Positions 1-10,055 of a DNA stretch of 44,348 bases are shown piece after piece. This DNA comes from Planctomycetota bacterium. Its GTDB lineage: Bacteria; Planctomycetota; Planctomycetia; Planctomycetales; Planctomycetaceae. Within the stretch, counting starts at the first letter, position 1. The number at the start of each line of letters is the position of its first letter. The notes beneath the pieces are model-generated. The model was given only the letters and a program-made list of their open reading frames with translations. It searched no databases and was not told the DNA's origin. The stretch spans positions 1 to 44,348 of the forward strand of contig QWQG01000234.1 in NCBI GenBank assembly GCA_003670925.1, read 5' to 3'. The position numbers and the translations under genes are program-made.

Positions 1-91
1 CAGAACGAATGCCACGCCGCTTGATTCTCTCAACCACACGGACAACAGATTTCCGATCCGTTGGTTTTCGTGAGATCGCCTGGAAAAAAAC

Positions 92-3000
92 ATGACCGTA
101 GTTGTTGTCGCCGAGAAGCCGTCGGTTGCGCGTGATATTGCGCAGGTGGTCGGCGCGAAGACGCGGGCATCCGGTTGGCTGCACGGCAATGGATACGTGG
201 TCACGTGGGCGATAGGGCACCTCGTGGGATTGGCACAGCCACACGAGATCAATCCCGATTGGAAGGCGTGGCGAGCAGAGTCGCTGCCCATGCTGCCCGA
301 GCAGTGGCCGCTGGCGGTGCTCGAGTCCACGAAAGACCAATTCAAAACTGTCAAAAAACTCATGCAGGGCCGCGATGTCGCATACGTGGTTTGCGCCACG
401 GATGCGGGACGGGAGGGCGAGTTGATTTTTCGTTTCCTTTACGAGGCAGCGGGATGCCGCAAGCCGGTCCGCCGGTTGTGGATTTCATCGCTTACACCCG
501 GCGCGATCAAGTCAGGGCTTCTGGGAATGAAGGACGGGAGCGCGTTCGACGCGCTGGCTGCGGCAGCCCGCGGTCGTGCACAAGCCGATTGGCTGGTTGG
601 AATGAATCTGTCGCGTGCGTATACGATCGCGCAGGGCGAGACCCTTTCCGTCGGAAGAGTGCAAACTCCGACGTTGGCGATGCTCGTCGAACGCGAACTG
701 AAGATCCGCGAGTTCGTCCCCGAGGAATACATTGAAGTTGTCGGCACGTTTGGTGCGACGCCCTACACGGGAACGTGGTTCAAGCCCGGCGAATCCCCTT
801 CCAGCGAATCCAAGCGGCTCGCACCCGACGGGCAGGACGCGCGGACCATCGTCGACCGAGTGAAGCTCGCGGGCACGGGGCGGATCGAGTCCATGGCGCA
901 GGAGAAACGTCGGATGCCGCCTCCGCTGCTCTACGATCTCACCGAGTTACAGCGGCACGCCAACCGTCTGTGGGGCTTCAGTGCCAAGCGGACGCTCGAA
1001 CTCGCGCAGGAGTTGTATGAGTCCAAAAAGCTCCTCAGCTATCCCCGCACGGACAGCCGTCATTTGTCGTCGGACGTGGCCGCTACGTTGCCACAGGTGG
1101 TCAAGGCAATCCGTGGTCTCTATGAGACGCACATAGCCGATGGGACAGGCGCACGGGCGCTGAGTCGGCGGTTTGTGGACGATGCGAATGTCACTGATCA
1201 CCACGCGATCATCCCGACGACAACGGACCCGACGCAGGTTTCGCTCAGCAGCGATGAACGACGCATCTACGACCTTGTCTGCCGTCGGCTGCTGATGGCG
1301 TGGCACGAAGAACATATCTGGGCGGTGACCACGGTCATTACAGCCGTGGCATCGCCTGTTGCCGCAAGTCCTGGCAGGTCCAATATAGTCGCCGCCACAA
1401 CTCCCATCATCGACCGCTTCCACAGTGTCGGCACCGCCGTGGTCCAGTCCGGATGGAAAGTGCTCGACATCCCTGCACGCAAGAGAGATAACGACGCCGA
1501 AGAACAATCGATTCCCACGGACCTCGTTCAAAACGCGTTACTTCCCGTACGCGATGTTGTCATGCAGGAGAAGCAAACACGGCCACCCAAACGGTTCAAT
1601 GATGCGAGTCTGTTGACTGCGATGGAAACGGCCGGCAAGGCGCTCGATGACAGGGAACTCTCGCGGGCTATGAAGGATTGTGGACTGGGCACGCCGGCGA
1701 CTCGCGCGGCAATCATTGAGACACTGATTACGCGTGAGTACATCCTGCGCGACGGGAAGTCGCTGGAGGCCACAGACAAGGGCATCCGGCTGATCGCGGC
1801 AGTTCACTCCGATGTCAAGAGCCCCGCGATGACCGGACAATGGGAGGCACGTCTGCACGCGATTCACAGAGGCGAGTCGCAGTTGCCGCCGTTCATGAAA
1901 GAGATCGAGTCGTATGTCCGCGAGGTCGTGAAACTCGTGCTTGATGGGCCGCGCGCGACGTCCGGGACGCAGACGTTCGAGCAGACGCTGACCGTGAAAC
2001 GCGGGCAACCTGACAACGCAACTGCCAACGCTGTTCAGTCGCGCTCGCCGCTTTCGCGAGACATTACAGAGTTGCTCAGAGACACGTTTGGCCATGCAGG
2101 TTTCCGGCCGCACCAAGAGGCTGTCTGTAAAGCGGCCCGTGACGGTGAGGACGTGCTGCTGGTGATGCCGACCGGGGCGGGCAAGTCGCTTTGTTATCAG
2201 CTCCCGGGCTTGGCGCGAGGTGGCACGACACTCGTGGTCAGTCCACTTATTGCTTTGATGGAAGATCAAGTTGCAAAGCTCCAGTCGCTGGGACTGCGAG
2301 CCGAACGGATCCACTCCGGCCGCTCTCGTCCGGATTCGCGTGCAGTGTGCCTGAAGTACCTCGCAGGGGAACTGGACTTCCTCTTTATCGCGCCTGAGCG
2401 ACTGGGCGTGCCGGGCTTCCCGGAGTTCCTCGCCCGCACCAAACCGACACTGATCGCCATCGACGAAGCCCACTGCATTTCGCAATGGGGACATGACTTT
2501 CGCCCTGACTATCGAATGCTGGGCCAGCGGCTTCCCTCGCTCCGTCCCGCACCGGTGATCGCGTTGACCGCGACCGCGACGCCGATCGTGCAACGCGACA
2601 TCATTGCGCAGTTAAATCTTAAATCCGACAACCGCTTCATCCACGGCTTCCGCCGGAGTAACCTCGCCATTGAAGTCGTCGAAATTCCTCGCCCTGACCG
2701 CATGGACGTGATCCTGAGATTGCTGGGGAATTCCGCGAACAGGCCCGCGATCGTTTATGCGCCCTCCCGCAAAGACGCCGTCGAACTCGCGGGCCAGCTC
2801 GCCGCGGTCATGCCTGCTGCCGCCTACCACGCCGGAATGTCCGCGGCAGACCGTGACCGTGTGCAGACCCGTTTCCTCGGTGGCGACATTGACGTGATCG
2901 TCGCCACCGTCGCTTTCGGCATGGGAATCGACAAGGCTGATGTACGCACTGTCGCGCACCTCGCGCTGCCGCAGACGCTTGAGGGCTACTACCAGGAGAT

Positions 3001-4099
3001 CGGCCGCGCAGGCCGCGACGGCAAACCCTCCCGTGCCATCCTGCTGCATTCTTTCATCGACCGCAAAACCAATGAATTCTTCCACGAGAAGAACTATCCG
3101 CCGGTGGCCACACTGCAAGAAATCTTCCAGCTGCTCACCGCTAAGCCCCAGCCGAAGCACGTCTTGCGAGACCGAACGCAGTTGGACGAAGACCTATTTG
3201 ACCGCGCACTGGAAAAACTCTGGATCCACGGCGGCGCGCTCATTGACTCCGACGATTCCGTCTGCCGAGGCAACAACACGTGGGCTCCGTCCTACGAAGC
3301 ACAAGTCGCACACCGACTCGTGCAATCAGAGCAGATGGCACGTTTCGCACAATCGCACGGTTGCCGCATGGTGCATCTTATCCGACACTTTGGCGATGAG
3401 GATGACCCCGGGACGCCCTGCGGACTTTGTGACGCATGTGACTCAACTGGGTGTGTCGTGCAAGCCTATCGCACGCCCACCAGCACTGAGACCGTTATCA
3501 TGAAGGCAACACTCGACTCGCTGGCAAAACAAAACGACCAGTCCGTCGGCGCGCTGCATCGCAACGAGGGCGGTGCGATGGCACGCCGCGACTTTGAAGT
3601 TATTGTCTCCGGGCTCCTCCGCAGCGGCATGGTGAGCAGCCGACCCGATGTCTTTGAAAAAGACGGCAAGTCAATCCCGTTCCATCGCCTCAAACTGACG
3701 CAGCTCGGTGAGAAAGCGAACGCACACATGTTGGCCGCGATCCATGTTCCGACCAAGGTTGAAAACCAGAGAAGGGTTGCCACGCAGAAAAAAGGGCCAC
3801 GCTCGCGCGCTACGGCAAAACCGCGTGCCAAATCCAATTCGACGCCGCGCGTGAGGAAGAACGCGCCGCTGGCCTCGCCGCGAACCGGGAGGATCGACGC
3901 CGCACTGCGAGCCTGGCGCAAGGCTGAGGCAACAAAAAAAAGGGTCCCCGCGTTCCGAATCATGAGCGACAAGGTGCTATCGAGCATTGCTGCTTCACGG
4001 CCGGAAAACGAGACGGCGCTGCTCGCGGTCCACGGTGTTGGACCGTCGCTGGTAACGAAGCACGGAGTAAGAATCCTTGAAATCGTGCGAGACGCCTGA
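92..4099 (+). CDS. DNA topoisomerase III fused to RecQ helicase (TopB-RecQ-HRDC)
   Basis: Single 1335-residue protein that joins a type IA topoisomerase to a superfamily 2 helicase. Seen in the sequence: an N-terminal Toprim domain (about 1-155) with the AEKPSVARDIA motif (E8) and TDAGREGE (D104); a topoisomerase core to about 640 with the catalytic tyrosine in SYPRTDSR (Y317); a RecQ core from about 655 with Walker A MPTGAGKS (692-699, K698), DEAH box (791-794) and motif VI QEIGRAGRDG (about 968); the RecQ zinc cysteines C1091, C1110, C1113 and C1116; a winged-helix-like stretch; a basic linker; and an HRDC-like end (about 1265-1335). The usual C-terminal zinc fingers of TopB are absent. Known of the families: RecQ and Topo III cooperate to dissolve double Holliday junctions and decatenate DNA. 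Inference: the fusion makes a one-chain dissolvase. It stands alone in this window; the upstream 91 bases hold no gene. Confidence 0.93.
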   Translation: MTVVVVAEKPSVARDIAQVVGAKTRASGWLHGNGYVVTWAIGHLVGLAQPHEINPDWKAWRAESLPMLPEQWPLAVLESTKDQFKTVKKLMQGRDVAYVVCATDAGREGELIFRFLYEAAGCRKPVRRLWISSLTPGAIKSGLLGMKDGSAFDALAAAARGRAQADWLVGMNLSRAYTIAQGETLSVGRVQTPTLAMLVERELKIREFVPEEYIEVVGTFGATPYTGTWFKPGESPSSESKRLAPDGQDARTIVDRVKLAGTGRIESMAQEKRRMPPPLLYDLTELQRHANRLWGFSAKRTLELAQELYESKKLLSYPRTDSRHLSSDVAATLPQVVKAIRGLYETHIADGTGARALSRRFVDDANVTDHHAIIPTTTDPTQVSLSSDERRIYDLVCRRLLMAWHEEHIWAVTTVITAVASPVAASPGRSNIVAATTPIIDRFHSVGTAVVQSGWKVLDIPARKRDNDAEEQSIPTDLVQNALLPVRDVVMQEKQTRPPKRFNDASLLTAMETAGKALDDRELSRAMKDCGLGTPATRAAIIETLITREYILRDGKSLEATDKGIRLIAAVHSDVKSPAMTGQWEARLHAIHRGESQLPPFMKEIESYVREVVKLVLDGPRATSGTQTFEQTLTVKRGQPDNATANAVQSRSPLSRDITELLRDTFGHAGFRPHQEAVCKAARDGEDVLLVMPTGAGKSLCYQLPGLARGGTTLVVSPLIALMEDQVAKLQSLGLRAERIHSGRSRPDSRAVCLKYLAGELDFLFIAPERLGVPGFPEFLARTKPTLIAIDEAHCISQWGHDFRPDYRMLGQRLPSLRPAPVIALTATATPIVQRDIIAQLNLKSDNRFIHGFRRSNLAIEVVEIPRPDRMDVILRLLGNSANRPAIVYAPSRKDAVELAGQLAAVMPAAAYHAGMSAADRDRVQTRFLGGDIDVIVATVAFGMGIDKADVRTVAHLALPQTLEGYYQEIGRAGRDGKPSRAILLHSFIDRKTNEFFHEKNYPPVATLQEIFQLLTAKPQPKHVLRDRTQLDEDLFDRALEKLWIHGGALIDSDDSVCRGNNTWAPSYEAQVAHRLVQSEQMARFAQSHGCRMVHLIRHFGDEDDPGTPCGLCDACDSTGCVVQAYRTPTSTETVIMKATLDSLAKQNDQSVGALHRNEGGAMARRDFEVIVSGLLRSGMVSSRPDVFEKDGKSIPFHRLKLTQLGEKANAHMLAAIHVPTKVENQRRVATQKKGPRSRATAKPRAKSNSTPRVRKNAPLASPRTGRIDAALRAWRKAEATKKRVPAFRIMSDKVLSSIAASRPENETALLAVHGVGPSLVTKHGVRILEIVRDA

Positions 4100-4879
4100 A
4101 CTCACGATGGACCCCCACTCCCCCAACTGTATTCCTGGATCTGTGATCTGTCGAAACGGTCAAAAATTCGGTCGGACACCGCACGCCACGAGATGAGCGA
4201 ACCCGCTTCGGAGGTCGCGACCGAACCGGCGAACCGGAGTTCACTTCAAGGCGTCGATCCGACACGCCGGAGCAGCCAACAATTTGATTTGCGAGGGCTT
4301 GGCTCGCGGTCAATTGGCGCAGTCGAAATGAACACAGTTACCCGTTGACGAAGCGGCAGATGTGATCTCGACTGTGATGTACAACGGCTCCAACGCTGAT
4401 TGCACAGGAGGGCGTGACATGAGTTGGAGACCGTTTCGGGCTGCGGGCGCACTTTGACAAGACCCGGCGGGCATTCGGACACCATACTACGCATTGGGCT
4501 GGTGATGATGCAGCCCCATCTATCGCGCCCCGCTGTTAACCAGCCGGTCGATTTGGTGAGCCTGCGGAAAAACAACCCGCCAGTTAACAGCTTTTCTCTC
4601 GGGCTGTTAATTGCGTCTTGAATAGTTCGAAGTGGGTCGCTCTGCTTTTCAGCACAGCTTTAACACTCTCCGAAATCTTCAAGTGATTTGCTCGCAGCAG
4701 CTTACGTCGATCTCCTCCATCGAAAAGCAGCGAGCATTGTTACGAAGAGAGTTCCTTTCGGGGAGGGGGCAACCGTCCGGCAGTGACCATCTCGCCCCCG
4801 TGCCTTTTGCGCTGAGGGAGCACCATGACGTGCTGAAAATCCACGAACTGCATTGCTGGACAAACATCAATGCCACGGA
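4100..4879. other. Gene-poor stretch without a credible gene
   Basis: About 780 bases with no reading frame that looks coding by composition or similarity. Short frames on both strands have irregular codon use. The only structure seen is a pair of 9-base inverted arms, GCTGTTAAC at 4532-4540 and GTTAACAGC at 4583-4591, with a third partial copy (CTGTTAA) near 4604. Together with the broken gene just downstream this looks like decayed accessory DNA, which is an inference. Confidence 0.5.
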
Positions 4880-5089
4880 TTAGGTCAGCAACGCCTCGGC
4901 TTTGCGCCAAAGCTGGTTGATCAATTGGGTTGTCGTGGCTTCTTCCTAGCCACGCCCCTTTAACAGGCCCCGTTCGCGGATGATGATGTGCATCGCCGCA
5001 CGACGAAAGTGGGGAGTTGATCACCATTGGTTTGAGTGCACAGCGGCTCCCAGCAGAACGATCAAATCTCGCTTCTGAGTTTGCGGCAT
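4880..5089 (-). pseudogene. Broken small gene with two in-frame stops
   Basis: On the minus strand one frame runs from an ATG at 5089 to a TAA at 4880 (70 codons) and reads like a protein: MPQTQKRDLIVLLGAA at the start, then RRAAMHIIIRERGLLKGR and ATTTQLINQLWRKAEALL further on. It is interrupted by TGA at 5021-5023 and TAG at 4946-4948, so it cannot make a full product. It lies 27 bases downstream of, and on the same strand as, the unknown gene at 5117-5518, so the two may once have formed an operon. The family is not recognised. The reading is an inference from amino-acid character alone. Confidence 0.35.
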
Positions 5090-5116
5090 TTCGTTGATCT
5101 GAGGATCAAAAATAAT

Positions 5117-5518
5117 CTATCGATCTTCGTCGGCCATTTCTCTTGCTTCAGCGATGACCTGATTTGGTTTTTCCGGGTCCCTGACGCGTGGACGCTGGGG
5201 TGCGGATTTCAGCATTCCGCAGGCCAACATGTAAAGGAATGCCTTGTTGGCGTCGCCGATCTCACGATGACGTTTCAGCATTTCACCGCGATTGAGATAA
5301 TTGCTAACTTCCGAATCGAGAATCTTCTCAAGTAGTTGGCGACACTGGTCAATTGCTGCGTCAGGCACTGGCTGCTCAATGACTAAATCTGCCGTGCGGA
5401 TATCGTTGAAGTTTCGGACTTGCTGCGGAATGGTGTTTCCGCTGCTGTCTCTCAACATTGCCACGATGATCGGGGGTTTGGGGGCTGGATCCAAAGCACC
5501 GGCCAAACCAACGTCCAT
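5117..5518 (-). CDS. Hypothetical protein (133 aa)
   Basis: Not recognised. The frame has even codon use and a protein-like composition, with a probable amphipathic helical part (around DQCRQLLEKILDSEVSNYL) and a charged C-terminal end. A purine-rich AGAGGA lies about 11 bases before the ATG, which supports translation. No membrane segment, signal peptide or known catalytic motif is seen. The next frame downstream on the same strand (4880-5089) is broken by stops, and the surrounding 1.6 kb is gene-poor, so this may be the last intact member of a decaying accessory cluster. The opposite-strand frames here look like shadows. Confidence 0.45.
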   Translation of the reverse strand: MDVGLAGALDPAPKPPIIVAMLRDSSGNTIPQQVRNFNDIRTADLVIEQPVPDAAIDQCRQLLEKILDSEVSNYLNRGEMLKRHREIGDANKAFLYMLACGMLKSAPQRPRVRDPEKPNQVIAEAREMADEDR

Positions 5519-5750
5519 GTGTTCTCTGTCCTCTTCACTTCTCTGCTATTCGCTTCACCCGTTTCCTCGCCTTACCCGGAACCAATACACAAAGTAGGAC
5601 GCGACACGAACTGTTCAAAACCCTGTTTTGCACAAATTGTTGGCATTAATCAGGAAATTCATTCCGCAATCAGATGACAGCGTGGAACCTTCGCGATATG
5701 AGGCGCACCTTTCAAATTTCGTTCCCAAGTTAAAGACGAAAAGTAGATCA

Positions 5751-8700
5751 ATGTGTAGACACCTAGCACTTCTGTTGACGCTGTTCGCAACCTTAATAAT
5801 GCTCACTGTCCTGTCGGAACAATGCGGAGCAGACGAGACGGGTGGGCACTATCAGGACTGGAAGCACTCCGGTTCGATGTGGATCCTAACGACGTCTGAC
5901 GGCGCGGCGTTGGCGCCTGACATATCAGTCGCGAGTTTTCCAATGCTCGTGAGGTTACACGGGGACTTTTTCGACTTCCGCGAGGCTAAGGCAGGCGGTG
6001 CAGACTTGCGGTTCGCAACAAGCACCGGTGAGCCGTTGGCGTATCAGATCGAAGACTGGGACGCGGTGAAGGGTGTGGCTAGCATCTGGGTGCGAATTCC
6101 GAAGATCACAGGAAACTCGCGGCAGGAACTCAAACTACATTGGGGTAACGAGAAGGCAACCAGTGAATCCGATGGTAAGGCCGTGTTCAATGAGTCAAAC
6201 GGATATCTGAGTGTCTGGCACATGCACGATGTGGTGCAGGACGACGTTGGTTCGCTCACGAGTACTGATACTGGTACGACGGCAACGGTGGGCATGATTG
6301 GTGTCGCGCGGCATTTGGCGAATGGAAAGGGTGTATTTTGCGGCGACATGATTCCGAACTATCCCATCGGGTCAAGCCCTCACAGCACCGAGGCGTGGTT
6401 CCGAGCGGAGCAGCCGAATGGACGAGTCCTCGCGTGGGGTAACGAGCATGGTCAGGGCAAAGTTGTGATGCACTACATGAGTCCACCGCATGTGAAGATG
6501 GAGTGCTACTTTTCGGGCGCGGATGTGCGCAGCGGCAGTTCGATTCCGCTCACGGAATGGGTTCAGGTCGTGCATACGTACGAGAGAGGTGATTCGCGTG
6601 TGTATGTGAACGGGGTGCTTGACGGCACGACAAAAACTGAGTCGGCTCCACTCGCGATTAAGAGTCCAGCGCGGCTGTTTCTTGGTGGCTGGTATCACAA
6701 TTATGATTTCGTGGGTGACCTAGATGAGGTTCGGATCTCGCATGTCGTACGGTCGCCGGAGTGGATCAAGCTGCAATACGCCAACCAACAGCCAAACCAA
6801 ACGCTGGTCGGACCGCTCGTGCAGCCGGGTGATGAGTTTTCGGTTTCGGAAACACAGCTTGTCGTAGCTGAAGGTCGGAACGCGACCATTACTGCGAAGG
6901 CGGGCGGAGCCCAGAAGGTCCAGTGGATTCTGAAACGTGACGGGCACGAGTCAATCGTGGCGACGGATCGGTTCTCTTTCACGTTCAACGCAGGGCGCGT
7001 GCTTGGCAAGGAAAGTGCGACGCTCACCGCGAAGGCCATTTACGCACACGAAGTCAAATCCCACGACATCGCGATCACGATCAGTGACGACATCCCGGAG
7101 CCGGTCTTTAGGCTCGCCGCTCCCGACAATTGGGACGGACGGGAGACGATCGAAGTTGTGCCCCAGATTTCGAATGTCGCCGCGATGCGGGCCAAGGGCG
7201 CGGGACAAATGCACGTCCGTTGGACTATCGACGACGTCGCTGTCATTAAGCAAATTGAGGCCGACAAGCTGATCCTCAAGCGGGCTCAAGGCAGCGGTTC
7301 ATTGCGGGTCACGGCCTCGATCGACAACGGCGGCACGAAGGTCGTCCAGTCGATCATGATCCACGTGCAGGAACCGTCACCAACAAAAGACGTCTGGATT
7401 TCGCGGCCGCCCGCCGAGACGGAGCAACCGGAAGACAACCAATTCATCCCTCGCGACGGCCCGGGACGCGGCGAGCGACAATTCGGAACACTGGGGTATG
7501 CGGGAACCCTTGCCGCCGCGGCTGATTCGGTCTTTGTGCGCGTTTTCGCCGACGATCAACTCTTTGCAACCAAGGCAGCCCAGCTGACTGCCAACAAGAA
7601 ATACTCGCTCTCCGTGAAGCTGAACTTGGGGTTAATTCAGTACCGCACCGAGTTCGGTTCAAAGACGGGCGACGAAGAGACCGTCCTGCACACCGCCAAG
7701 AACATTGTGTGCGGCGATGCGTATCTCATCATCGGTCAGTCGAACGCGGTAGCGACTGACTTCGGCAACGAAAACCCACTTGTGCCAAGCGAGTGGGTGC
7801 GTACATTCGGCGCAACAGACGGAGGTCCTGAAGGTTCGCGGCTGAAGTTGTGGGCTCCCGCGGAAGCTCGCAGTCCCGGTGGAAAATCGGAGATCGGTTA
7901 CTGGGGCATGGAACTCGGACGGCGATTGGTCGAGAGCGAAAAGATTCCAATCTGCATTATCAACGGAGCGGTCGGAGGTACACGGATCGATCAACATCAA
8001 CGCAACAACGCGGCCCCGACAGACGTCAGCACGATCTACGGCCGGATGTTGTGGCGCGTGGAACAAGCGAAGCTGACGCACGGGATCCGCGCAGTGATCT
8101 GGCATCAAGGTGAGAACGACCAAGGCGCGGACGGGCCAACTGGCGGCTATGGTTACGAGACCTATCGTCAGTTCTTCGTTGATCTTGCCGCCGCGTGGAA
8201 GGAAGACTATCCCAATCTAGAACACTACTACGCGTTTCAAATTTGGCCGAAGTCGTGTTCGATGGGCATCAACGGGTCGGACAACCGTCTGCGTGAAGTC
8301 CAACGCACGCTGCCGACACTTTTTTCGAATCTCCGTGTGCTGTCAACGCTCGGCATTAAACCACCCGGCGGTTGCCACTTTCCAGCGGAAGGCTACGCTG
8401 AGTTTGCCCGAATGTTGCATCCGATGATGCAGTCTCAACTCTATGACCGTGAAATCCGCGAATCGAGCGACCCGCCGAACCTAACGCGTGCGTACTTCAC
8501 CACCGAACTTCACGACGAACTGATCCTTGAGTTCGACCATCAGGTTGGATGGTCGGACGCACTCATCAGCCAGTTCTACCTCGCCGGAGAACCTGGACAA
8601 GTTGCCTCAGGCTCCACGGATGGCAAACGTATCACGCTCAAACTAAAGACCCCTTCAAAGGCCACGAAAGTCACGTACTTAGACAGCGATAACTGGAGCC

Positions 8701-8774
8701 CCGACAACCTGCTGTACGGCGTAAACGGCATCGCGGCGCTGACGTTCTGCGAGGTGTCGATCGAGAATAAATAG
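5751..8774 (+). CDS. Secreted sialate O-acetylesterase-like protein with DUF2341 and LamG domains
   Basis: Exported multidomain SGNH-type esterase, 1007 residues from the chosen ATG. That start gives a signal peptide (MCRHLALLLTLFATLIML, then cleavage near QCGADE); a frame upstream to 5628 lacks such a signal. Domains in order: DUF2341 (about 62-134), a LamG/concanavalin-like jelly roll (about 147-347, ending GDLDEVRISHVVRSPEWI), Ig-like spacer segments (about 360-540), and a SASA esterase domain (about 647-893). Visible SASA motifs are IIGQSNA with nucleophile S664, WHQGEND (H785-D790) and CHFPAEGY with H876. Family members remove acetyl groups from sialic acid or plant-type glycans. Inference: a lectin-like domain targets the esterase to an external polysaccharide. 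No operon partner is evident, but another secreted protein follows 197 bases later. Confidence 0.88.
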   Translation: MCRHLALLLTLFATLIMLTVLSEQCGADETGGHYQDWKHSGSMWILTTSDGAALAPDISVASFPMLVRLHGDFFDFREAKAGGADLRFATSTGEPLAYQIEDWDAVKGVASIWVRIPKITGNSRQELKLHWGNEKATSESDGKAVFNESNGYLSVWHMHDVVQDDVGSLTSTDTGTTATVGMIGVARHLANGKGVFCGDMIPNYPIGSSPHSTEAWFRAEQPNGRVLAWGNEHGQGKVVMHYMSPPHVKMECYFSGADVRSGSSIPLTEWVQVVHTYERGDSRVYVNGVLDGTTKTESAPLAIKSPARLFLGGWYHNYDFVGDLDEVRISHVVRSPEWIKLQYANQQPNQTLVGPLVQPGDEFSVSETQLVVAEGRNATITAKAGGAQKVQWILKRDGHESIVATDRFSFTFNAGRVLGKESATLTAKAIYAHEVKSHDIAITISDDIPEPVFRLAAPDNWDGRETIEVVPQISNVAAMRAKGAGQMHVRWTIDDVAVIKQIEADKLILKRAQGSGSLRVTASIDNGGTKVVQSIMIHVQEPSPTKDVWISRPPAETEQPEDNQFIPRDGPGRGERQFGTLGYAGTLAAAADSVFVRVFADDQLFATKAAQLTANKKYSLSVKLNLGLIQYRTEFGSKTGDEETVLHTAKNIVCGDAYLIIGQSNAVATDFGNENPLVPSEWVRTFGATDGGPEGSRLKLWAPAEARSPGGKSEIGYWGMELGRRLVESEKIPICIINGAVGGTRIDQHQRNNAAPTDVSTIYGRMLWRVEQAKLTHGIRAVIWHQGENDQGADGPTGGYGYETYRQFFVDLAAAWKEDYPNLEHYYAFQIWPKSCSMGINGSDNRLREVQRTLPTLFSNLRVLSTLGIKPPGGCHFPAEGYAEFARMLHPMMQSQLYDREIRESSDPPNLTRAYFTTELHDELILEFDHQVGWSDALISQFYLAGEPGQVASGSTDGKRITLKLKTPSKATKVTYLDSDNWSPDNLLYGVNGIAALTFCEVSIENK

Positions 8775-8971
8775 GCGAGGTGGCAGATGCCGTCCGGTTT
8801 CCGTCGCGGCTCTTCGATGGCAAATAGAGTTTGCATCATTTTCGCTGAAGCAGGATATCCCGGCGGACGTTTTGAATCATCTCATTCAGGTGAGGCTTGC
8901 CACACAGAAATCACCAGTAAGTTCTCGATACACGGTTCATGCCGAAATCTTCCCAATCGAAAGTTATCGCG

Positions 8972-9949
8972 ATGTCTAAGCTGTTTCGAAGTCGTTATCT
9001 GTTTTTGCTACTCTTTTTTGTCGCAGATCCGAGTATAATTCAGGCGGGCGATGGCCAACTGCGTGTTCCCCCCAATGACGCTCAACTTCGTGCATGGCTG
9101 GAGAACATGGTCTGGCATCATCGGTATTCGATGGCAGAGATGGAACAAGTGACGGGGTTGGACGTAACGCAGCTCAAGACCCGGTTGAAAGAATTCCAGA
9201 TCTCCGACACCAATCGCCCACCGCGAACTAGCCATGGTTTGCTGCTGTTGCCCTATCCAGGCGGTCGGCATCCGCGGATTGGATTTCTGGACGGTGCTGT
9301 CGAACCACAGCGTGAAACGAAACTGAGTGTTTTTTGTCCATGGGACGATCACAGCTACGTGGTGATGGATGTGCCTGAGGCGATCTGGTCAAATTTAGGG
9401 CTCACTTATCTGGCACACACGCATGTCCAGACAATCTGGGATCTCGCGGGTACACAACTGGAGCAGCAGGAGTGGCAGATCACAGACGACGGTAATTTTC
9501 AGCTGCAGCGTCGCCTGCCTAACGGGATCAAATTCGGCACCACAGCGAAAGCGATGCCTGACCACATTGCCCTGACCATGTTTCTGAAGAACGGGACGGC
9601 TGCGGCACTGAGTGATCTGCGAGTTCAGAACTGCGTGATGCTTAAGGGAGCCGAAGGTTTCGCGCAACAGACGAACGACAATAAAAAGTTTGTGGATGGG
9701 TATGCCGTGGCTAGATCAATGGATGGGACGCGTTGGATCATCAGTGGCTGGGACCCAATTCACCGTGCTTGGGGAAATGCTCCGTGTCCGTGCTTGCATT
9801 CTGATCCAAAATTTCCGGACTGTGCGCCTGGGGAAACTCAGTACCTGCAAGGTTGGCTGTCGTTTTATCAGGGAGCTGATCTGGATACTGAACTCCAACG
9901 CATCGAGGCCACAGGCTGGCGGCTGCCGACCGTAATCGCGGAGGACTGA
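8972..9949 (+). CDS. Secreted hypothetical protein (planctomycete type)
   Basis: Unknown function, 325 residues. The chosen ATG gives a clean signal peptide (basic MSKLFRSR, then a YLFLLLFFVA core, cleavage near IIQAGDG); an ATG at 8939 in the same frame would add eleven residues before it. Near residue 30-70 there is a short helical segment that looks like a small DNA- or protein-binding helix pair (YSMAEMEQVTGLDVTQLK), followed by a beta-rich body with the sequences PYPGGRHPRIGFLDGA and FCPWDDHSYVVMDVPEAIW. This pattern is familiar from secreted planctomycete proteins, but no enzyme motif is recognised. It follows the sialate esterase gene on the same strand by 197 bases and may share its external polysaccharide role (inference). 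Confidence 0.8.
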   Translation: MSKLFRSRYLFLLLFFVADPSIIQAGDGQLRVPPNDAQLRAWLENMVWHHRYSMAEMEQVTGLDVTQLKTRLKEFQISDTNRPPRTSHGLLLLPYPGGRHPRIGFLDGAVEPQRETKLSVFCPWDDHSYVVMDVPEAIWSNLGLTYLAHTHVQTIWDLAGTQLEQQEWQITDDGNFQLQRRLPNGIKFGTTAKAMPDHIALTMFLKNGTAAALSDLRVQNCVMLKGAEGFAQQTNDNKKFVDGYAVARSMDGTRWIISGWDPIHRAWGNAPCPCLHSDPKFPDCAPGETQYLQGWLSFYQGADLDTELQRIEATGWRLPTVIAED

Positions 9950-10055
9950 TGAATAATCCAACATGGCAAGACGGACAATCATGTCAGTCGGACGGCTGGA
10001 GTCGTGTCGCCCGCGATTGTTGTTCTGTGCAGCGTGCGTCTAATTTTGCTGATGG

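Noticed and set aside
1538-2593. Long minus-strand frame (351 codons) inside the topoisomerase-helicase gene
   Set aside because: It lies opposite strongly conserved TopB and RecQ motifs and its own residues (His/Arg/Cys-rich) match no family; it is an antisense shadow of high-GC coding DNA.
4532-4591. Inverted GCTGTTAAC/GTTAACAGC as a possible insertion-sequence end
   Set aside because: The arms are short, only 42 bases apart, and no transposase or target duplication is seen.
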